The notes: generated by a model not told the origin, from the letters alone. A DNA stretch of 64,000 nt from Posidoniimonas polymericola (GCF_007859935.1 NZ_SJPO01000008.1:248001-312000), one strand, 5' to 3'; shown: positions 31,731-41,019, counted from the stretch's first letter. Numbers and translations are program-made.

Positions 31731-33269
31731 TCAACCCCGCACCGGCCAGTCGCTGCGGAACAGGACCCAGGCGGCGAGGATGGCCGTGAGGGCGATGCCT
31801 CCGAGCACGGCCATCACCTGCCACACTTCGGTGATTATGCCTTGGCGATCGAGAATTTCGCCGGTCCAGACCACCGGTACCAGCGAGATACCCAAGGAGA
31901 GGATCGCAGCCCGCACGGCGTCGCGTGTCGCGGCCGCGGCGCAGGCGCCAGCGGCGAAGAACAGCAGCAGCGCGGCGGCGCCGATGCCGATTAACTCCTG
32001 GCTCTTTGCTGCGTTGTTGCCGGACTCAAACACGCCACCGGCCCAGGTGACGAGACCCCACGCCGGAAGAGCGAAACAAATCATCAGCAACGCGCCCCCG
32101 GTCGCGACCGGGATCCAGAAGGCGTGGTCCGCAGGAATCGGCCGCGACCGCCAGAACGTGTTGAGCTGCGGGCTGAGGTCCCGCAGCGTGACGCCGATCC
32201 CCATGATCGCGGCCGCCAGCGGGCCGAGGTAGAGCAGGGGCGCCACAAGCATGGTCGCCAACTCACGGCGGTGGTGAGCTTGAAGGAGCCAGTCCGGGCT
32301 CTCGATGATCGCGGCCACCACAATCACGGATCCGATCATCAGGCTGGCGGCAACGGCGGCCCCGGCAATCGGCCCGCACTCGCGGAGTTCCTTCCAGGCC
32401 AGCGCCCGAGCCGTGCTGCGGAACGGGGGCGGCAGGTAACTCGGCGCCAGCTCGGGCAAGCTTGTTGTCGGCCGATTACGGGAAATGGCTGCGAAGATGG
32501 GGCGGCCGAAGAACCGCACGAAGGCGACCGCGACCACCAGGTGGACGACGCCCGAGATCCCCAACAGCCAGGGCACCTGCAAGTCGCGCGGATTGAGAAT
32601 CGCGGCTGGCCCGAGGGGGCCGAACATGGCGAGCAGACTCATGGCTCCTGTGCCGCGACCCGAGGGAACCGCAAGCTTCTGCATGGCAAACGCGATCGTC
32701 GCCAGAAAGGCGAGCCATACGGCGAAGAACCCGAGGGCCCAGACGGCGCCGCGGACCTCGTCCGACGAGTTGACCGCCAGGGCGGCGGTCCACAGGTAGA
32801 TGCTGAGTGTCGTGACGAGCGTGAGATAGAGGTAGAACGTCAGCGGATCGAGAAAGCCGGAACCTACCGGCTGGATCTGGTGGCGAAACCCGCCCGCCAG
32901 TTCCTGGCTGATCGTGCCGCCCCAGAAATCGAGTCCATAGAATGCGGCAATGATCAGCATCCCCGGCGTCACGCACGCGACGCCCCCCGCGAGCAATTTG
33001 GCGATGGCGAGCTTCCAGAGCGGCGCTGGTTGAGCGGTGGCGAAAGGCATCGTGCCGCGCGAGTTCTCGCCGGCTCCCACCGCGGCGCCGACGAACAGGC
33101 CGAACGGGATGCCGAGCATCCAGACAATCATCAGCGAGTCGGCCCAGTCACGCAGGTTGTCTGGCTTGGTGAGCAACATCAGACAGGCCAGGATGAACAG
33201 CAGCGCTAGGCACCTCCACTGGTGCTCGCGCCATTCTTTCCACAACAGGTTGAGCCAAGGGCTGTTCAT
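31731..33269 (-). CDS. ABC transporter permease (ABC-2 type)
   Basis: Membrane protein of 512 residues with about 12 hydrophobic segments in two halves. Each half starts with a short amphipathic stretch, WLNLLWKEWREHQWR and ARALAWKELRECGP, suggesting an internal duplication of a six-segment unit. It follows the ATPase gene in the same operon, which marks it as the membrane partner. The substrate is unknown; in GntR/YtrA-type operons such exporters often respond to cell-envelope stress. The start MNSPWLNLL (ATG 33269) was chosen because the preceding 37 codons overlap a palindromic repeat. Confidence 0.8.
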   Translation of the reverse strand: MNSPWLNLLWKEWREHQWRCLALLFILACLMLLTKPDNLRDWADSLMIVWMLGIPFGLFVGAAVGAGENSRGTMPFATAQPAPLWKLAIAKLLAGGVACVTPGMLIIAAFYGLDFWGGTISQELAGGFRHQIQPVGSGFLDPLTFYLYLTLVTTLSIYLWTAALAVNSSDEVRGAVWALGFFAVWLAFLATIAFAMQKLAVPSGRGTGAMSLLAMFGPLGPAAILNPRDLQVPWLLGISGVVHLVVAVAFVRFFGRPIFAAISRNRPTTSLPELAPSYLPPPFRSTARALAWKELRECGPIAGAAVAASLMIGSVIVVAAIIESPDWLLQAHHRRELATMLVAPLLYLGPLAAAIMGIGVTLRDLSPQLNTFWRSRPIPADHAFWIPVATGGALLMICFALPAWGLVTWAGGVFESGNNAAKSQELIGIGAAALLLFFAAGACAAAATRDAVRAAILSLGISLVPVVWTGEILDRQGIITEVWQVMAVLGGIALTAILAAWVLFRSDWPVRG

Positions 33270-33307
33270 GGGGGGGGCCTTTGGAAGGAAGTGCTGATGT
33301 GCCTCAC

Positions 33308-33404
33308 CTCCCCTTTGGGGGAGCCGTTTATCCAGTAGACGCCGGGGTGGGGGTGAAGTAGGTGCACGGGGCGCCCCCACCCCGGCCCTCCCCCAGAGGG
33401 GGAG
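33308..33404. repeat. Cluster of GC-rich palindromes between ABC genes
   Basis: Three inverted repeats follow each other: CTCCCC/GGGGAG (33308-33323), a 15-bp arm starting GCCGGGGTGG (33341-33355) with its partner at 33372-33386 (14 of 15 plus a G-U pair), and CTCCCCC/GGGGGAG near 33388-33404. It sits between the ATPase and permease genes of one operon, where it may lower or stabilise the downstream transcript. Confidence 0.65.
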
Positions 33405-33415
33405 AGAGTAGTGTG

Positions 33416-34339
33416 CTAGGCGGGCGTCGGTAGTGGGCTCTGGGCCGGCAGCGCATCGTCTGCCGGCTTCTTGCCAACCACGTACGCCTCAAAAATCTCA
33501 TCCAGGTTCAAATCGACTACCTTCCGCAGCTCGCCCCGCTCGGAGAGCTGCTGAGTCAGGGCCGCGGCGTTGTCGACCACCAGGGCGACCTCCTCGCCGT
33601 CGGGGCGTTGGTCGAGCACCCTGCGGGCGTCGATCTGCGTGGCGCCCTGCGGCGTGACGATCAGCTGCTTGACGTCGGCGCGGAGCTCCTCGGTGCCGCT
33701 CTGGCGGAGCACGCGGCCGTTGTCGAGGATCGCGACCTCGTCGGCGATCGGCTCGACCTCGTACAGCAGGTGCGAGCTGTAGAACACCGTGCGGCCCTCG
33801 CCCTGCAGGTGGGTGATCAGGTCGCGGTTGAACTGCTTGCGCATGATCGGGTCGAGCCCGAGCGCCGGGTCGTCGAGGATCACCAGCTCCGGCCGGTGGG
33901 CGAGCGCCAGCACCAGGCCGAGCCGCACATTCTGCCCCTTCGAGAGGTGCTTGATCTTGGTCCGCAGCGGCAGCTCGAACTCGCCCAGGTACATCCGCGC
34001 GAGGTCGTGGTCCCAGCTGGTGTAGAACGGCGCGATGTAGCGGACGATCTCCTCGACCCGCATCCAGCCGTACATGGTCTGGTCCTCGGCCAGGTAGCCG
34101 ACCCGGTCGCGGACCAAGAGCGGGTCGACCTCGGGGTCGAGCCCCAGCACCCGAACCGCGCCGTCCGAGCGGTGCAGCAGTCCCATCAGCAGCCGGATCG
34201 AGGTGGTCTTGCCGGCGCCGTTGCGGCCCAGGAAAGCAAACGTCTTGCCCCGCTCGACGTTGAGCGTCACGCCGCTTAGCACCACCTTGCGGCCGAACCA
34301 TTTGCTCACGCCGCTCATCTCAATCGCGTAGTCGCTCAT
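33416..34339 (-). CDS. ABC transporter ATP-binding protein
   Basis: ATPase of 307 residues. Walker A is GRNGAGKTTSIR (about 38-49), the signature reads LSKGQNVRLGL rather than LSGGQ, Walker B is LVILDDPALGLDP, and the switch His is in YSSHLLYEVE. In Walker B the usual catalytic Glu is Asp (DD instead of DE), seen in some YtrB-type ATPases, so hydrolysis may be slow. The C-terminal third is a family-specific accessory region. It is the middle gene of the gntR-ATPase-permease operon. Confidence 0.9.
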   Translation of the reverse strand: MSDYAIEMSGVSKWFGRKVVLSGVTLNVERGKTFAFLGRNGAGKTTSIRLLMGLLHRSDGAVRVLGLDPEVDPLLVRDRVGYLAEDQTMYGWMRVEEIVRYIAPFYTSWDHDLARMYLGEFELPLRTKIKHLSKGQNVRLGLVLALAHRPELVILDDPALGLDPIMRKQFNRDLITHLQGEGRTVFYSSHLLYEVEPIADEVAILDNGRVLRQSGTEELRADVKQLIVTPQGATQIDARRVLDQRPDGEEVALVVDNAAALTQQLSERGELRKVVDLNLDEIFEAYVVGKKPADDALPAQSPLPTPA

Positions 34340-34421
34340 GCTAATGGCCTCTCATGCAGTAACGCAGGGGGAGCTTGAATAGGGGACTGGCTCGTGATCG
34401 CCAGGCAGTTCAGCGCAATGC

Positions 34422-34503
34422 GGACAGGCAACCGGCGGTCGCGTGCCTGTCCCCTTTTCAAGCGTCGCCTACCGAAACCGTCGAAAAAGGGGGACAGGCA
34501 CGC
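34422..34503. repeat. REP-like palindrome (GTGCCTGTCCCC type)
   Basis: GCGTGCCTGTCCCC (34441-34454) is perfectly inverted at 34490-34503, and the flanks TTTTC/GAAAA extend the match with a one-base bulge. An alternative partner GGACAGGCA lies at 34422-34430, so two hairpins compete. This sequence type is commonly found beside REP-associated tyrosine transposases in planctomycetes. No such transposase is in the window. Confidence 0.75.
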
Positions 34504-34580
34504 CGCGGGCAAATTGTTTCGTGGGACCGAGTCCGCGCGCAGCGGCGATCCAGTCGCCGTTTCTCGACTCGCTCTAATCT

Positions 34581-34994
34581 TCATGACTGATTCGCCTCCT
34601 CTGCCTTGGCCGATTCGACCCCGAGCTGCTCCCACGCCTGGGCCAGCAGCCCGTGGAGCTCGTCGGAGGAAAGCCCGAGCCCCTGGGCCTGCCGCGCCAG
34701 CTGGCGGAGCTCTTCGATGAGCCGTTTCTCGTGCGCCGCCGCCGCCTTGCGGCCGGCGGTCTTGGCGACAAACGTCCCCTGGCCGTGGCGGCGTTCGAGC
34801 AGCCCCTCGCCGGTCAGGCGTTCGTAGACACGCAGCACCGTGTTCTGGTTGACCGCCAGCTCACGGGCCAGCTCGCGGACGGATGGCACGCGGTCGCCTG
34901 GCTGCAAGCGGCCGGCGGCGCAGAGGGTGGCGATCTGCTCGGCCAGCTGCTTGGAGATGGGGACGCTCGAGCCTTTTTCGATGCGGATTAGCAT
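34581..34994 (-). CDS. GntR-family (YtrA-type) transcriptional regulator
   Basis: Protein of 137 residues. The winged helix-turn-helix is typical of GntR proteins: PISKQLAEQIATLCAAGRLQPGDRVPSVRELARELAVNQNTVLRVYERLTGEGLLERRHGQGTFV. It has only a short C-terminal helical tail instead of a large effector domain, which is the YtrA subgroup. That subgroup usually sits at the head of ABC transporter operons, as here. A palindrome TTACAC-AA-GTGTAA in its own promoter is the likely operator, so it probably represses itself and the two ABC genes. Confidence 0.93.
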   Translation of the reverse strand: MLIRIEKGSSVPISKQLAEQIATLCAAGRLQPGDRVPSVRELARELAVNQNTVLRVYERLTGEGLLERRHGQGTFVAKTAGRKAAAAHEKRLIEELRQLARQAQGLGLSSDELHGLLAQAWEQLGVESAKAEEANQS

Positions 34995-35021
34995 CGTGGG
35001 GCCTCGCAGGGGGACTAGTGA

Positions 35022-35056
35022 TTACACAAGTGTAACAGTGGTCACCGGCCGGTCAA
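35022..35056 (-). promoter_or_regulatory. gntR promoter with overlapping operator
   Basis: On the minus strand TTGACC (35056-35051) and TACACT (35034-35029) are 16 bp apart. The perfect palindrome TTACAC-AA-GTGTAA (plus strand 35022-35035) covers the -10 box, so a bound dimer would block polymerase. The gntR start is about 28 bp beyond. Confidence 0.65.
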
Positions 35057-35168
35057 GAGGGATTTAAAGAAGATTCTCGTCCGGCGATGCATTAGGTTGA
35101 TAGGAGTGAATTGCTTGTCAGCCGCTGGCTTTTGGCGGCAGCGCGGTGCATCGATAGAGGAGGCGAAG

Positions 35169-36701
35169 ATGCGACTACCGACCCTGTTTGCCCTGTCGAT
35201 CGTGGCCGCGCTGGCCCTGCCCGCGCTGGCCTGCCCCGCGGTGGCAGAGCCCGCCCCGCGGCCGAACTTCTTGTTCGCGATCGCCGACGACTGGGGCTGG
35301 CCCCACGCCGGCGTGTACGGCGACCCGGTGGTCCAGACGCCCAACTTTGATCGGCTCGCGAGCGAGGGGCTGCTGCTGCACCACGCTTACGTCAGCGCGC
35401 CGTCGTGCACGCCGTCGCGCAACGCGATCCTGACCGGGCAGTGGCACTGGCGGCTCGGCCCGGGCGCCAATCTGTGGTCGGAATTCCCCGCCCGGTTCAC
35501 GACCTACCCCGAGATCCTCAAGCAGGCCGGCTACCGCGTTGGCCACACCGGCAAGGCTTACGGCCCGGGCAGCCTCGATCCGGCCGACCGCGAAGTCGCT
35601 GGCCGGCGCTACAAGAGCTTTGCCGCCTTCCTTAAGCAGCGTGAGGGGCAGGGGCCAGAAGCCCAGCAGCCGTTCTGCTTCTGGCTCGGCAGCAGCGACC
35701 CGCACCGGCCGTACACGGCAGGCTCGGGCGTCGAGAGCGGCATGGACCTCGCCAAGATCGAGCTGCCGGCCTCGTTCCCCGACAACGACACCGTGCGGAG
35801 CGACGTCGCGGACTACTACTGGGAGGTGCAGCGTTTCGACCGCCTGGTCGGCGCGGCGATCGAGCAGCTCAAAGAGCGCGGCCTGTGGGAGAACACGGTG
35901 GTAGTCGTGACCGGCGACCACGGCATGCCGTTCCCGCGCGGCAAGGCCAACCTGTACGACCTCGGCACGCGGGTGCCGCTGGCGGTGAGCTGGCCCGCCG
36001 GACGGCTGAAGGCAGGCAGCGAGTCCGAAGACTTCATCAACCTGATCGACCTCGCGCCGACATTCCTCGAGCTGGCCGGCGTGCCGGTTCCCGATGACAT
36101 GACCGGCCGCAGCTTCGCCCCGCTGCTGACCGGCGAAGGCGAGTACCAACCCGCCGACTACACGCTGTTCGGCAAGGAGCGGCACACGCCGATCCAGGAG
36201 GCGCCCGACCGTGGCGGCTACCCATCGCGCGGGATCCGCACGCACGATTTCCTCTACATCCGCAACTTCTCGCCCAACCGTTGGCCGAACGGCACTCCCA
36301 ATTTTCGCCTGGCGTTCAACCCGGGCGCGTGGTATTCCGACTGCGACAACGGCCCGACCAAGTTCAACATCGTCGAGCACCAAGACGCCAGCGACGAGCA
36401 CCGCCGGGCGTACGAGCTGGCGTTCGCCAAGCGGCCCGCCGAGGAGCTGTACGACCTGCGCAGCGACCCCGACCAACTGCACAACGTGGCGGGCAAGCTG
36501 GGCTACGCGGTCAGGAAAGCCGAGCTCGCCGAGCGGCTGTGGGGCGAGCTCGTAGCGACCGGAGACCCCCGTGTCGAGGGACGCGGCGCCGAGCTTGAGA
36601 GGCACCACTATCAGGGTGGCGGAGTGAGGCACCCCGACTGGAATCAGATCGAGAAGGCGGCGCGTGAGTCGCGCGGCAGCGAGTTGTCGGCCGCCCAGTA
36701 G
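35169..36701 (+). CDS. Secreted sulfatase
   Basis: Protein of 510 residues. A signal peptide (LPTLFALSIVAALALPALAC) leads to a type I sulfatase. The PNFLFAIADDWGW metal site is followed by the formylglycine motif C80-T-P-S-R in SAPSCTPSRNAILTGQ, then HTGKAYGPG, SSDPHRPY, TGDHGMPFPRGKANLYDLGTRVPL with metal ligands DH, and a C-terminal subdomain with ELYDLRSDPDQLHN. It likely desulfates algal or other polysaccharides in the periplasm after Cys80 is oxidised by an FGE encoded elsewhere. AGGAGG just before ATG 35169 fixes the start. Confidence 0.93.
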   Translation: MRLPTLFALSIVAALALPALACPAVAEPAPRPNFLFAIADDWGWPHAGVYGDPVVQTPNFDRLASEGLLLHHAYVSAPSCTPSRNAILTGQWHWRLGPGANLWSEFPARFTTYPEILKQAGYRVGHTGKAYGPGSLDPADREVAGRRYKSFAAFLKQREGQGPEAQQPFCFWLGSSDPHRPYTAGSGVESGMDLAKIELPASFPDNDTVRSDVADYYWEVQRFDRLVGAAIEQLKERGLWENTVVVVTGDHGMPFPRGKANLYDLGTRVPLAVSWPAGRLKAGSESEDFINLIDLAPTFLELAGVPVPDDMTGRSFAPLLTGEGEYQPADYTLFGKERHTPIQEAPDRGGYPSRGIRTHDFLYIRNFSPNRWPNGTPNFRLAFNPGAWYSDCDNGPTKFNIVEHQDASDEHRRAYELAFAKRPAEELYDLRSDPDQLHNVAGKLGYAVRKAELAERLWGELVATGDPRVEGRGAELERHHYQGGGVRHPDWNQIEKAARESRGSELSAAQ

Positions 36702-36830
36702 AGGGTCGACGTCGGCGCGCCGCCCGCTGCTCGCACGCGGCGTGCGTGGAACTAAGAAGGCACGGGCAGGGCGGCAAGCAGCGGGCGCCGCGTCGAGCGT
36801 CGCTCCGCGACGGGCGAGCGATGTTCCTCG

Positions 36831-37856
36831 CTATTCGCTCAGCACCTCTTCCCCGGCGCGGGTCGCGTAGGCCCGCCACACCGCCAGGTCGAGGCTCTCC
36901 TGGAACAACCGCACGGAGCCATCGGCCATCGCGGCCTGCACGCCGCCCGGGTGGTAGCTGCGGGAGGTGATCATGGCGTAGGTCGGCGGCGATGAGCTGC
37001 CGGACGACTTGCCCTCCTGCCAGGAGTTGTAGTCGGCGTCATAGGTGACGCCGCCGTCCTCGTGCAAGGTTTCGGTGTTGGGCCGCATCGTGGCGGTGAA
37101 GCCGGTGTGGTGCACCCGCCCGTCGGGCCACTCGGTGTGCCCGGTGGCGGGGTCGAGCTTCGACTGCCCGGCCGAGCCGATCGCGGCGATCCCTTCGGCG
37201 ACGGTGTTCGGGATGTCGGTCGAGCTGGGGCCGCCGTTGCGGCGGTAAGGGGTCCACGCCTTGACCTCGGCGGCCAGCAGGGTCTTGCTTGTGCCGTCGG
37301 TCACCTTGGCGAGCCGCAGGTGGCTGTTGGGGAAGAACAGCCCGTTGCCCCCCTTGTTGGTCGCCGGGTCGTAGACGAACCACGTGCCGAAGTTGAAGCC
37401 GTAGGTCGTGGAGTAGAGCAGGGCCTTGCCGCCGCCCGGGTCGCGGACCTCGCCCGCCTGCTGATCGCTGGGGCACTGGAAGACCGGGATCCGCACGCCG
37501 CTGATGGAGAGCTGGTTGTCCCAGGCGGTCTCGAGGTCGACCAGGTCACGCAGGTTGCCCTCCTCGAGGTACGGCATGATCCGCCCGTGCACGCCCCACG
37601 AGCCGTTGTTGCTGCTCGACAGGTCCTGCGGGTCGACGATGGCGCTGGGGGGCAGGTGCTTGCGGGCGCTCTCGTAGTTGAGGATGCCCAGCCCGAGCTG
37701 CTTGAGGTTGTTGGCGCACTGCGACCGCCGGGCCGCCTCCCGCGCGGCCTGCACGGCCGGCAGCAACAGCGCGATCAGCACGCCAATAATGGCGATCACG
37801 ACCAGCAGTTCGACGAGGGTAAACGCGCGACGGGCGGGGCGGGGCAGGGGGGGCAA
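36831..37856 (-). CDS. DUF1559 protein with prepilin-type N-terminus
   Basis: Protein of about 341 residues of the large planctomycete DUF1559 family. It has a type IV pilin-like N-terminus, RRAFTLVELLVVIAIIGVL, then PAVQAAREAARRSQCANNLKQLGL, and the C-terminal motif YHPGGVQAAMADGSVRLF. Such proteins are processed by a prepilin peptidase and are thought to be surface or pseudopilus components. The start is TTG 37856, with AGAGGA just upstream. A nearby ATG is out of frame by one base beside a run of seven C, so an indel there would change the start. Divergent from the kinase gene. Confidence 0.88.
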   Translation of the reverse strand: MPPLPRPARRAFTLVELLVVIAIIGVLIALLLPAVQAAREAARRSQCANNLKQLGLGILNYESARKHLPPSAIVDPQDLSSSNNGSWGVHGRIMPYLEEGNLRDLVDLETAWDNQLSISGVRIPVFQCPSDQQAGEVRDPGGGKALLYSTTYGFNFGTWFVYDPATNKGGNGLFFPNSHLRLAKVTDGTSKTLLAAEVKAWTPYRRNGGPSSTDIPNTVAEGIAAIGSAGQSKLDPATGHTEWPDGRVHHTGFTATMRPNTETLHEDGGVTYDADYNSWQEGKSSGSSSPPTYAMITSRSYHPGGVQAAMADGSVRLFQESLDLAVWRAYATRAGEEVLSE

Positions 37857-38078
37857 GGCATTCCTCTGGCGTCGGTGGGAGCGGTGGGGCCGGGAAGGAT
37901 TGCAATTGGTATGCCGGCGAGTGCGAATGCTCCGCCCGGGCGCGGCAAGCAGGAAAAGGCGGGGTTGGGCGTGATTGGCGGGGCACGGTGTGGCAGCCGG
38001 CTGTCGCATCGTTCGACACTTAGTCGAGCCGCGCGACAGCCCCCGGCGCCACGCGAGCCGCAGGGCTAGAATCATGGT

Positions 38079-39479
38079 ATGCGTTGGCCCCTGCGAAACC
38101 AGATCCTGCTGCCGGTGCTGGCGGTGTCGTTCGCCAGCGTGGTGGTGATTGGCGGCGCCAACGCCTGGCTGGCCTACGCCGCCGCCCGCGACGCCGTGGT
38201 CGCAAGAGTACAAGGGGTCGCCGACGTGCTGGCGACTTCGGGTTTCCCACTCACGCCGGCGGTGCTGCGGCAGATGAGCGGGCTGACCGGCGCCCAGCTC
38301 GTGCTGACCGACGCCCGCGGCGCCCCGCGGGCCGCCAGCCTGGCCGACCCGCCCGAGCAACTGCCGGTCGACAAGCTGGTCGACACGGCCAACTCGATCA
38401 CGTTGAGTCAGACCGTGGAGGTCGCCGGCGAGTGGCGGCTGCACGCGGCGATGCGGATGCCGCAGCGGGCCGGCCGGGCGCCGGGCGAGCTGCTGCACGT
38501 GCTAATCCCGCTGGCCGAGTACCGCCGGTCGCTGTGGGCGGCGGTCGCGCCGCCGCTGATCGTTGGCGCGTTGTCGCTGGCGGCGGTGGCGATCGCGGTC
38601 AACCAAATCGCGAAGCGGATCGCCCGCACCACGGCGCGGCTCGGCGCCGAGGTCGGCCGCCTGGCCGAGGGCGACCACCGCCCGCTCGCCCTGCCGCCGC
38701 GCGACGACGAGCTGGCCGAGCTCTGCCGGGCGATCAACCGCACGGCGGAGCGGCTCGGCGTGTACGAGGAGGAGATCCGCGGCGCCGAACGGGCCAAGAC
38801 GCTCGCCATGCTCGGCGCCGGACTAGCCCACGAGATCCGCAACGCGGCGACCGGCGCCCGGATGGCGATCGACCTGCACGCCGAGCAGTGCCCCGCTCGG
38901 AACGACGACGCGATCGCGGTGGCGCGACGGCAGCTGCGGCTGATCGAGAGCCAGCTGCAGCGGTACCTGCGGCTCGGCGTCGAGGAGGGCGAGTCACGCC
39001 GCCAGCCGACCCGGCTCGACGACCTTGTGGCCGAGGCGCTCCCGCTAGTGACGCCGTCGGCCGAGCACGCCGCCGCGTGTGTCGAGTGGACGCCTGGCGC
39101 CCCCGAAGCAGTCGTTGCAGTCGACCGCGAGGCGATCACGCAGGTCGTGATTAACCTGCTGCAGAACGCGTTGGAAGCCGCCACCCAGGCCGCGGTCGGC
39201 AGCCCGGGCGCCGCGCCGGCCGTGGTCCGGATCGCCACCGACGCCGACCACGACCGATGGCGGCTGTGCGTTACGGACAACGGCGCCGGGCCAAGCGACG
39301 AGCTGGCTGCTAGAATGTTCGAACCGTTTGTCACCAGCAAGCCGGAAGGCGTCGGGCTCGGCCTGGCCCTCAGCCAGCAGGCGACCCGGCGTCACCGCGG
39401 CCAGCTTTGCTGGCGCCGCGACGCCGATCTCACCCGCTTCGAGCTCACCCTGCCGCTCGCTCCAACGGACAAACCCTAA
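38079..39479 (+). CDS. Sensor histidine kinase
   Basis: Protein of 466 residues. Membrane segments at about 8-30 and about 165-183 enclose a periplasmic sensor of about 130 residues. A HAMP-like linker (IAKRIARTTARLGAEVGRLAEGD) and the dimerisation helix with the phosphate-accepting His in LAHEIRNAATG follow. The ATPase domain has NLLQNALEAA (N box), VTDNGAGPSDE (G1), FEPFVTSK and GVGLGLALSQQ (G2). The stop is 8 bp before the regulator start, so the two form a two-component pair. The signal is unknown. Confidence 0.93.
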   Translation: MRWPLRNQILLPVLAVSFASVVVIGGANAWLAYAAARDAVVARVQGVADVLATSGFPLTPAVLRQMSGLTGAQLVLTDARGAPRAASLADPPEQLPVDKLVDTANSITLSQTVEVAGEWRLHAAMRMPQRAGRAPGELLHVLIPLAEYRRSLWAAVAPPLIVGALSLAAVAIAVNQIAKRIARTTARLGAEVGRLAEGDHRPLALPPRDDELAELCRAINRTAERLGVYEEEIRGAERAKTLAMLGAGLAHEIRNAATGARMAIDLHAEQCPARNDDAIAVARRQLRLIESQLQRYLRLGVEEGESRRQPTRLDDLVAEALPLVTPSAEHAAACVEWTPGAPEAVVAVDREAITQVVINLLQNALEAATQAAVGSPGAAPAVVRIATDADHDRWRLCVTDNGAGPSDELAARMFEPFVTSKPEGVGLGLALSQQATRRHRGQLCWRRDADLTRFELTLPLAPTDKP

Positions 39480-39487
39480 CGACCCAC

Positions 39488-40870
39488 ATGGCCAACCTGC
39501 TAGTCATCGACGACGAGAGCTCCATCTGCTGGGGCATCACCCGGCTGGGCGAGGGCATGGGTCACCGGGTCACCTCTGCGAGTTCGGTCGAGCAGGGGCT
39601 CGACGCCGCCGCGGCCGAACCGCCGGCCCTGATCATCCTCGACGTCCGCCTGCCAGGTCAGGACGGGCTGTCCGCGATGCGGTCGTTCCGCGAGCTCTGC
39701 GGCGACGTGCCGATCGTCATCATCACCGCCTTTGGCGACCTGCAGACCGCGGTCCGCGCGGTGAGCCAGGGGGCGTTCGAGTACGTGCTCAAGCCGTTCG
39801 ACCTCGCGCAGATCCGGTCGGTCATCGAGCGGGCGTTGCGGCCCGCGCCGCAGCCAGCGAGCCCGAAGGAGGAAGAGTCGGCGGTCGCCGGCGTGATCGG
39901 CCGCTCGCCCCGCATGCAGGCCGTGTTCCACAAGATCGCGCTCGCCGCCCACGCCGATGCGCCCGTGCTGCTCCGCGGCGAGACCGGCGTCGGCAAGGAG
40001 GTCGCCGCCCAGGCGATCCACCACAATGGCCCCCGGCCCGACGCGCCGTTTGTCGCGGTGAGCGTCGCCGCGCTCAGCCCCACGGTCGCCGAGGCCGAGC
40101 TGTTCGGCCACGTCGAGGGCGCGTTCACCGGCGCCCAGCGGACCCGCCGCGGGCTGCTCGCCCAGGCCGACGGCGGCACGCTGTTCCTCGACGAGGTCGC
40201 CGAGATCCCGCTCGCCATCCAGGCCAAGCTGCTCCGCGCCCTCGACCAGGGCGAGGTCCTGCCGGTGGGCGCCGATCAGCCGGTCAAGACCAGCTTCCGC
40301 ACCATCGCCGCCACGCACCGCGACCTCCGCGCAATGGTCCACGCCGGCGACTTCCGCCAGGACCTGTTCTACCGGCTGTGCGCGTACGAGATCGAGCTGC
40401 CCCCGTTGCGGGATCGCCGCGAGGACATCGCCCTGCTGGCGGCGCACTTCGCGCGGACGCGGCGGCCGGACGCGTCGCTCTCGGCCGAGGCGATCGCCGA
40501 GCTCGAGTCCCGCGACTGGCCCGGCAACGTCCGCGAGCTCCGCAACGCGATCGAGCACGCGCTGCTGGTGTCGCCGGCCGGCGACATCTTCCCGGAGCAC
40601 CTCCCCCCGATCGAGCCCAAGGCGGCCGACCCGGCCGCGTCGCGCAACTTAGAGTCCGCCCTGGCCGACCGCGCCCGCGAGCTGATCGCCGACCCGGAGG
40701 CCGCCGGCCAGGTCTACAACCGCTACCTGGAGCAGGTCGAGCCGCCGCTGCTGCAGGCCGCACTCGACCAGCACGCCCGGCAGTGCGCCCCCGCCGCCCG
40801 GGCGTTGGGGCTGCACCGCACGACCCTCCGCCGCAAGCTCGACCAGCTGGGGGTCGACGCCGACCCGTAG
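39488..40870 (+). CDS. NtrC-family sigma-54 response regulator
   Basis: Protein of 460 residues. The receiver domain shows LLVIDDESS and the phosphorylation site Asp in IILDVRLPGQDG. The AAA+ domain has GETGVGKE (Walker A), the sigma-54 loop EGAFTGAQ, GGTLFLDEVAEIP (Walker B) and an arginine finger region. A Fis-type helix-turn-helix ARALGLHRTTLRRKLDQLG ends the protein. It should activate sigma-54 promoters when phosphorylated by the kinase encoded just upstream. The target genes cannot be told. Confidence 0.95.
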   Translation: MANLLVIDDESSICWGITRLGEGMGHRVTSASSVEQGLDAAAAEPPALIILDVRLPGQDGLSAMRSFRELCGDVPIVIITAFGDLQTAVRAVSQGAFEYVLKPFDLAQIRSVIERALRPAPQPASPKEEESAVAGVIGRSPRMQAVFHKIALAAHADAPVLLRGETGVGKEVAAQAIHHNGPRPDAPFVAVSVAALSPTVAEAELFGHVEGAFTGAQRTRRGLLAQADGGTLFLDEVAEIPLAIQAKLLRALDQGEVLPVGADQPVKTSFRTIAATHRDLRAMVHAGDFRQDLFYRLCAYEIELPPLRDRREDIALLAAHFARTRRPDASLSAEAIAELESRDWPGNVRELRNAIEHALLVSPAGDIFPEHLPPIEPKAADPAASRNLESALADRARELIADPEAAGQVYNRYLEQVEPPLLQAALDQHARQCAPAARALGLHRTTLRRKLDQLGVDADP

Positions 40871-41019
40871 CGGTCGGGGCGACTTTGCCAAGATGGCCCT
40901 GTTTGCGAAGAAAGGTCTTGCCGCCCACCGGGCAGGTCGACAATATTTAGCTGAGCCGCGGGACAGACGGATGACGCCCGCCGGCGCCGTTTCCTCGAGC
41001 CCTTTTGGAGTCGGTTAGG

